Assembly (NCBI GenBank): GCA_947474855.1
Contig: CANJKV010000004.1
Span: 1-64,000 of the forward strand
Source: Aurantimonadaceae bacterium
GTDB taxonomy: Bacteria; Pseudomonadota; Alphaproteobacteria; Rhizobiales; Rhizobiaceae
Direction of reading: 5' to 3'
Length of the DNA: 64,000 nt
Below the pieces are notes generated by a model, which made no database searches, was not told the DNA's origin, and saw only the letters and a list, made by a program, of their open reading frames with translations. The position numbers and the translations under genes are program-made. This document shows positions 59,696-64,000 of this stretch, piece by piece (position 1 is the stretch's first letter; each line of letters begins with the position of its first letter).

Positions 59696-60657
59696 ACGAC
59701 GATTTCGAAGAAGGCGCATCCCTCGCCTTCGAACCGGAAGAAGCCATCGCTGCGTATCTCGACGACATCGAGGACCTGGAAGCAGCGGCAGCGCTTCGAC
59801 GCAAGGTCGTCCGCGGCCAGAGCATCGCGAGCCTGCTCGGTCTGGAATACGCGATCAGCGCTCATCACTACGGATACATCTCCGAGTCGGAAACCGGTCG
59901 AGCTCCGATCGTGCCGGCGACTTCGGTCAAGCCGGACCCCGACCTCGTCAACACTGCGGTGAAGGTGACCCTGGAGAAGTTCTACGTCGAATCGTACCCC
60001 GGCATCGGTCGGCATACGATCCTTCTGGAGGTCCTTGGACGCAATCAGGCCGGAAGCGAAGCGGAGGATCTGCGCTTCACCTCGGTCGTGGAGGCGAACG
60101 ATCGCGACAGCGTCGCCATCGCTGGCATCCCGCTGTTCGTAGGCCTGCGGGTGCCGCCCGACGGGATCGCCTTCAAGGGTCGCACGATCGGCCTGAGGTC
60201 GAGCGGCGACGCCATGATCGTCGACGCCCTCAAGAGTGGCGCCTTCCAAAGCGGAATGAAGCTGCTCGGACATGTGCAGCCCGTAATACCGCAGTTCGTC
60301 CAGTTGGCGGCCGGCGTCACCGCTGGCCTCGCCAAGCGACGGCTCAACAAGCAGATCCAGACGTTCCAGCTCGGGCTGGACTTCTCCGACCAATCGACGG
60401 CTCCCTCGCTGCGCCTCGGCGCGTACGTGGTCGTGCAGGCCCCGGACGACGGCTCCTGGTCGTGGTCGGACTGGATCTATGATTTCGATCGGTCGAACGT
60501 GGTTCACGCCGAAACGGGAAACCAGGCGCCATATAACACGATGGTGTTCCGCATCTCGAAGAGCCACGTCGAGACTCCGGCATCGGCGACACGGTCGGAC
60601 GATCAGGACAAGGCACGTCCCGCCCGGAGGCGATCGACGAAGAGCATGCCGGCTTGA
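59692..60657 (+). CDS. uncharacterised third gene of the IetAS-type operon
   Basis: I do not recognise this 321-residue protein. An acidic N-terminus (1-35) and helix lead to a beta-rich region (VKVTLEKFYVESYPGIGRHTILLEVLGRNQ, 90-119; IPLFVGLRVPPDGIAFKGRTIGLRS, 146-170). A moderately hydrophobic stretch at about 192-214 (LGHVQPVIPQFVQLAAGVTAGLA) precedes a basic segment, then more strands and a basic tail. It is coupled to the protease by ATGA, so it is very likely part of the same system. It could be a protease substrate, a sensor, or an effector released by cleavage; none of these is shown by sequence. Confidence 0.65.
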   Translation: MNDDFEEGASLAFEPEEAIAAYLDDIEDLEAAAALRRKVVRGQSIASLLGLEYAISAHHYGYISESETGRAPIVPATSVKPDPDLVNTAVKVTLEKFYVESYPGIGRHTILLEVLGRNQAGSEAEDLRFTSVVEANDRDSVAIAGIPLFVGLRVPPDGIAFKGRTIGLRSSGDAMIVDALKSGAFQSGMKLLGHVQPVIPQFVQLAAGVTAGLAKRRLNKQIQTFQLGLDFSDQSTAPSLRLGAYVVVQAPDDGSWSWSDWIYDFDRSNVVHAETGNQAPYNTMVFRISKSHVETPASATRSDDQDKARPARRRSTKSMPA

Positions 60658-60935
60658 AGAGTTTCTCACGACGGGTTCACGATCCGGCTCGATCTTCCCC
60701 GTCGGAGGTCGGCATGCGTCGTCACGCAGTGACGGATCAGGGATGGCTGGTGGTCGAGTTGCTTCTGCCGAGGAACAGCCACGGTGTGCCTGGAGCGCCT
60801 TCCGCTCGGTCCGATTCGTGGCCCGCGGCCTTGAAGTAGTTGGCGCCCCTGGCAAGGCAGGAAGCGGGGGATGAACGTGCCGACGGCCTGAGATGACGCC
60901 CGAGGGGCCCTCAGCCTGTCAACCTGCGCCGCATT

Positions 60936-61027
60936 GTAGATCGGCGCCGCTGTGTGACCTCGGCGATATCAGTCTCTTCAATACCTTACCAAGCCGATCG
61001 GCGTCGAAGCTCGGCGCCGATCCACAC
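60936..61027. repeat. dispersed repeat element, copy B
   Basis: On the minus strand this reads GTGTGGATCGGCGCCGAGC, then TTCGACGCCGATCGG, and closes with CGGCGCCGATCTAC, matching the ends and inner block of copy A at 37334-37425. The middle 40 bases differ. The palindromic ends would fold into a cruciform or long RNA hairpin. It directly abuts a LysR-gene remnant. The rest of 60658-61394 has no intact gene. Confidence 0.65.
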
Positions 61028-61160
61028 CTTGACGTCGCCGTGGCCAACGAGCGCTCGGCGCAGGCGGACCATCTCCGCGACGATGCCCTCGTACAAGGGG
61101 CCGACCGTCCGGAGCAGACGCTCCCCGGCTTCCGTCGGCGACATGCCTCTGCGGCCGCAC
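61028..61160 (-). pseudogene. LysR-family regulator fragment interrupted by repeat B
   Basis: On the minus strand, MSPTEAGERLLRTVGPLYEGIVAEMVRLRRALVGHGDVKV matches the end of the LysR HTH domain and its linker helix. Coding similarity stops exactly where repeat B begins (61027). Upstream residues (IKKVLCGRRG) do not continue as a LysR HTH, so both sides are lost. Only about 45 codons survive. Confidence 0.5.
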
Positions 61161-61394
61161 AGGACTTTCTTGATCCACAGCCACCTGATCCGTACGGGGT
61201 TACGGCGACGTGGCCGATAGGCAACACGACGACGATGTCGCCACCGCCTTATTGATACGGACCCGTACTTTTGGTTAGTTGGCCGCGTCCCGGCATCGCA
61301 TGCAGCCTTGCATGTTCGCGGCTGGGGCCTGCCGAAAGGGTTGCGCCGAACCGCTTGGCTTGAACGTTCAACCACGGCGTATCCTAGGGACACG

Positions 61395-61982
61395 ATGATC
61401 GAGGACATACTTCGCGCCATGGGCATGACGACGGTTCTGCTGGCGAGTTCGGCAGCGCTGGCCCAAGAGGACGACGTGCTCACGCTCGGCGGCATCGTAG
61501 TCGGAAGGAACGCCGACACGCTGGAATGGCGTCTGGGCGGCGGCGGCTACGACACCGGTCCCTTCACTCCCGACACGTTCACGGGCGGCGTCATCAACGG
61601 CGAGGTTCTCCTGCCTTCGCCCGACGTCCTGGCAGTCATCGGCTCGCCGCGGCCCTACCTGGGCGCCGACATCGCCATCTCGGACGATCCCATCCACGTG
61701 GCCTACGCCGGACTGAACTGGGAAGCCTATCTGACCAAGGCCTTCTACGTTGGCTTCAGTCTCGGCGGATCGCTTAACAGCGACGAGCGGGTCAGCAACG
61801 ATGCCGGCGAGGAAAGGAACCTGGGTTCTCCCGTGCTTTTCCATCTGCAGGCTAGTGCCGGCTACGACTTCAATCGCAGCGTCGGCATTCAAGCCTTCGT
61901 CAACCACTTCTCAAATGCCCAATTGGCCAAGGACAACGACGGGCTGGAATCGACCGGGGTGCGGTTGACCTATAGATACTGA
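61395..61982 (+). CDS. PagL-like lipid A deacylase (outer-membrane beta-barrel)
   Basis: A 195-residue outer-membrane protein. A signal peptide ends at ALAQ (residue 24), with a second possible ATG at residue 9 or 11. The mature part has alternating strands. The C-terminal segment FVNHFSNAQLAKDNDGLESTGVRLTYRY contains the acyloxyacyl-hydrolase residues His171, Ser173 and Glu185, and ends in an aromatic residue as barrels do. PagL removes a 3-O-acyl chain from lipid A. It stands alone between the LysR remnant and the lipoprotein gene. Confidence 0.82.
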   Translation: MIEDILRAMGMTTVLLASSAALAQEDDVLTLGGIVVGRNADTLEWRLGGGGYDTGPFTPDTFTGGVINGEVLLPSPDVLAVIGSPRPYLGADIAISDDPIHVAYAGLNWEAYLTKAFYVGFSLGGSLNSDERVSNDAGEERNLGSPVLFHLQASAGYDFNRSVGIQAFVNHFSNAQLAKDNDGLESTGVRLTYRY

Positions 61983-62076
61983 CAAGCCGTTCCAGACATC
62001 CAAGGATCGTACGTTCGTGCGTCGGCAAGCATCCGACCGGATTACGACCGTCCTTGCTTCCACAACGGAGACGGAT

Positions 62077-63306
62077 GTGAGAAATGGACTTCGCCTCATC
62101 CTCGTTCTTCTGGCCGCGGCTGCGGCCGGTTGCGCAAGCCGCCCCCACGCGACGCTTCTACCAGTGGCCGAGACGGTAAGCGGCGCGCACATCGTCGACA
62201 TGCTCGTAGCGACGACGAGAGCCCCCTCCCCGGTGCCAGGTGTCGTCTTCGCAGGAGAACGCGGTTCCGGCCTGTCAATCGAGAACATCGTCATCTCAAT
62301 TCCACCGGACAGGAACCGCGAAGCCGGCTCCCTCGTCTATCCAAGCCAATATCCCGGCGATCCCTCACGAGAATTCGTCGCGCTGAAGGTGGCCCCCATC
62401 GACGGCCGCGGAGCTCGAGCCTGGTATGACCGGGTCGCGGGACCGAAGAAGCGCGTCCTGATCTTCGTTCACGGTTTCAACTCGACCTACGAGGAAGCTG
62501 TGTTCCGCTTCGCCCAGATCAGCCACGATACGGGCACGAGCGCTGCACCTGTCCTGTTCACCTGGCCGTCGCGCGGCAGCATCTTCGATTATCTCTACGA
62601 TCGGGAAAGCGCCAACTACTCTCGCGACAGCCTTGAGTCGATCATCGCGCAAGCAGCGGCAAACCCTCGGGTCGGCGAGATCACGCTCATGGCGCACTCC
62701 ATGGGCGGATGGTTGGCGATGGAGGCGGTTCGCCAACTCAGCATCCGGCAAGGTGGCCTGCCGGACAAGCTGCGCAACATCGTTCTCGCAGCTCCCGATC
62801 TCGACGTGGACGTGTTCCATGAGCAACTCGACGAGCTCGGGCCAGCACAGGACCGGATCACCATCTTCACGTCGCAGGACGATCGGGCGCTACTCGTCTC
62901 CCGACGGTTGGCCGGAGGTGTCCAGCGGCTTGGATCGGTGGATCTCACTCGTCCCGAGGTGCAGGCGATGTTCGCTCGGCGGGGCATCGACGTCGTCGAT
63001 CTCAGCGGCATCCAGGCAGGAGACGGCCTGAACCACACCAAGTTCGCCGAAATCCCGGATGTGGTGCAGGCGATCGGTCGCCGTTTGATCGCCGGGGATC
63101 AAGTCTCGGACTCGCGCCTCAGCCTTGCGGAGGCGATCGGGGCCACCGCCATAGGCACCGCACAGGGCGTCGGCTCCGCCATCGGTGCGACCGCGGCGGT
63201 TCCCGCTGCGGTCGTCAGCGAGGATGGCCGACGGCAGTTGCGCGAGCGCGTCGAGGAGGCGGGCAGCAGCCTCGGTGGCTCCCTCAAGACCGCGGTCGGC
63301 CGATGA
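62077..63306 (+). CDS. alpha/beta-hydrolase lipoprotein (DUF900 type)
   Basis: A 409-residue lipoprotein with lipobox AAAGC (Cys19). The DUF900 alpha/beta-hydrolase domain covers about 60-310: VLIFVHGFNSTYEEAVFRFAQ, LFTWPSRGSIFDYLYDRESA, and the nucleophile Ser208 in LMAHSMGGWLAME. A Gly/Ala-rich C-terminal stretch (GATAIGTAQGVGSAIGATAAVPAAV) follows. GTG at 62077 is the chosen start because GGAG lies 6 bases before it and a proper lipoprotein signal results; an ATG at 62017 would hide the signal. It overlaps the next gene by ATGA. Confidence 0.85.
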   Translation: MRNGLRLILVLLAAAAAGCASRPHATLLPVAETVSGAHIVDMLVATTRAPSPVPGVVFAGERGSGLSIENIVISIPPDRNREAGSLVYPSQYPGDPSREFVALKVAPIDGRGARAWYDRVAGPKKRVLIFVHGFNSTYEEAVFRFAQISHDTGTSAAPVLFTWPSRGSIFDYLYDRESANYSRDSLESIIAQAAANPRVGEITLMAHSMGGWLAMEAVRQLSIRQGGLPDKLRNIVLAAPDLDVDVFHEQLDELGPAQDRITIFTSQDDRALLVSRRLAGGVQRLGSVDLTRPEVQAMFARRGIDVVDLSGIQAGDGLNHTKFAEIPDVVQAIGRRLIAGDQVSDSRLSLAEAIGATAIGTAQGVGSAIGATAAVPAAVVSEDGRRQLRERVEEAGSSLGGSLKTAVGR

Positions 63307-64000
63307 AAGGGCCTTGGATCCGCGCAGCAAGGCGACTCGGCAAGGTTCTGCTGGTGATCGTCATGCTAGGTTTCTGCACCTGGAGCGTACTGGCCCTTTG
63401 GTACCAGGGTGACGGGCCCCCAGCATCGCGGGCCGGGCTAATCCTATCCTGGTTGGGACTGCTCGTGGTCTCGTTCTGGCTCGGCCTGTTGCGGCCAGCA
63501 TGGGGCTTGGCACTCGCAGCGGTCCTTACTGTCTCGTTTTGTGCATGGTGGTGGACGCTCGCGCCGCGGCTCGACCGCGACTGGGCGCCGGATGTGGAGC
63601 ACATCGTCACGGGTCGCCGCGCGGGCACCATCGTCACGCTCGACAACGTGCGCGATTTCGCCTGGCACACTCCCGATAGAGCTGTCGAGCGCTGGCGCAG
63701 GGAGCAGTACGATCTTACCGAGATCGCGAGCGTGGATGTCGCATTGTCCTACTGGGGCATCGAAGCCATCGCACACACGCTCGTGAGCTTCGGCTTCTCC
63801 GATGGCCGGCACGTCGTGTTTTCCGTGGAGATCCGCAGGGAGCGCGGCGAGGCCTTCTCCTCCGTCGCCGGCTTCTTCAAGGCCTACGAACTTGCCCTCG
63901 TCGCCGCCGAAGAGCGGGATATCCTATACCTGCGCACCAACGTCAGGCGGGAAGACACCTATCTCTACCCGCTCTCGATGCCTCGCGAGTACATGCAGGC
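63303..64000 (+). CDS. DUF4105-type inner-membrane protein, partial at right edge
   Basis: At least 232 residues, cut by the window end. Three hydrophobic segments near the N-terminus (about 13-33, 44-62, 66-86) are followed by a periplasmic domain: NVRDFAWHTPDRAVERWRREQYDL, ALSYWGIEAIAHTLVSFGF and VVFSVEIRRERGEAFSSVAGFFKAYEL. These match DUF4105, now linked to lipoprotein N-acylation (Lnb). The His of IAHTL and the Cys-less pattern fit, but the catalytic part may extend beyond the window. It is coupled by ATGA to the lipoprotein hydrolase. Confidence 0.82.
   Translation, partial: MKGPWIRAARRLGKVLLVIVMLGFCTWSVLALWYQGDGPPASRAGLILSWLGLLVVSFWLGLLRPAWGLALAAVLTVSFCAWWWTLAPRLDRDWAPDVEHIVTGRRAGTIVTLDNVRDFAWHTPDRAVERWRREQYDLTEIASVDVALSYWGIEAIAHTLVSFGFSDGRHVVFSVEIRRERGEAFSSVAGFFKAYELALVAAEERDILYLRTNVRREDTYLYPLSMPREYMQ

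Noticed and set aside
1-64000. CRISPR array, rRNA genes or intact tRNA genes
   Set aside because: No regularly spaced repeats, no rRNA sequence and no complete cloverleaf was seen on reading; a tRNAscan/CRISPR search would settle it.

Overview
The window is GC-rich DNA from an alphaproteobacterium, most likely of the order Hyphomicrobiales. The signs are high-GC codon use, NMT1/THI5-type ABC triads, a xanthine-type (NMT1-motif) riboswitch, alphaproteobacterial palindromic repeats and IS3/IS5 elements. Genus cannot be fixed from the sequence alone.

Positions 1-35.7 kb form a nitrogen-heterocycle uptake and catabolism region. An IS3-family element has cut the 5' end off a nucleoside-type ABC permease (627-1581); its partner permease is intact. 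A promoter and an NMT1-motif (xanthine/urate) riboswitch precede a substrate-binding protein, ATPase and permease, followed by an 8-oxoguanine-deaminase-like amidohydrolase. A second copy of the riboswitch sits in front of a 2-oxoglutarate/Fe(II) oxygenase (7071-8072). Next come a creatininase-family/RidA pair, a second ABC triad with a cytosine-deaminase-like hydrolase, a FAD-linked oxidase, a flavodoxin-fold quinone reductase and a LysR regulator (10.7-17.7 kb). Then follow RraA and FAH-family genes divergent from a third ABC triad with a GntR regulator and a duplicated binding protein (22.0-28.2 kb). Last come a hydantoinase/dihydropyrimidinase, a class V aminotransferase and a polar amino-acid ABC transporter with its GntR regulator (29.6-35.7 kb). 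Together these look like import and ring-opening of purines, pyrimidines or hydantoins, with release of amino acids.

Mobile-DNA scars interrupt this region. A hydantoin/aspartate-racemase-like domain is fused in frame to a serine recombinase that has lost its catalytic domain, followed by a truncated ParB (18.2-20.6 kb). Two unrelated genes (PEP-mutase/isocitrate-lyase type and RidA) are broken head to head at about 36,300. From 36.7 to 50 kb is a patchwork of small regulators, a GAF-GGDEF-PilZ protein, frameshifted genes, a possible tRNA-Ser-derived attachment site, a MarR/cupin pair with two matching operators, a complete IS5-family element with a TAA target duplication, and a decayed lipoprotein gene.

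Positions 50.1-60.7 kb look like a defence island. One part is a divergent cassette: an Nmad2-like protein and a Rossmann/TIR-like protein with an acidic linker on the minus strand; a MazG-like pyrophosphohydrolase, a uracil-DNA-glycosylase-like protein and a metallophosphoesterase-thymidylate-synthase-like fusion on the plus strand. I do not recognise this combination as a named system, and it is the best candidate for something undescribed. It is followed by a small HTH regulator with repeated TGATACG sites, an IetAS-type AAA ATPase and subtilisin-like protease pair, and a third, unnamed gene translationally coupled to the protease.

The last 3 kb hold a PagL-like lipid A deacylase, an alpha/beta-hydrolase lipoprotein and a DUF4105-type membrane protein running off the right edge. 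No rRNA, intact tRNA or CRISPR array was seen.
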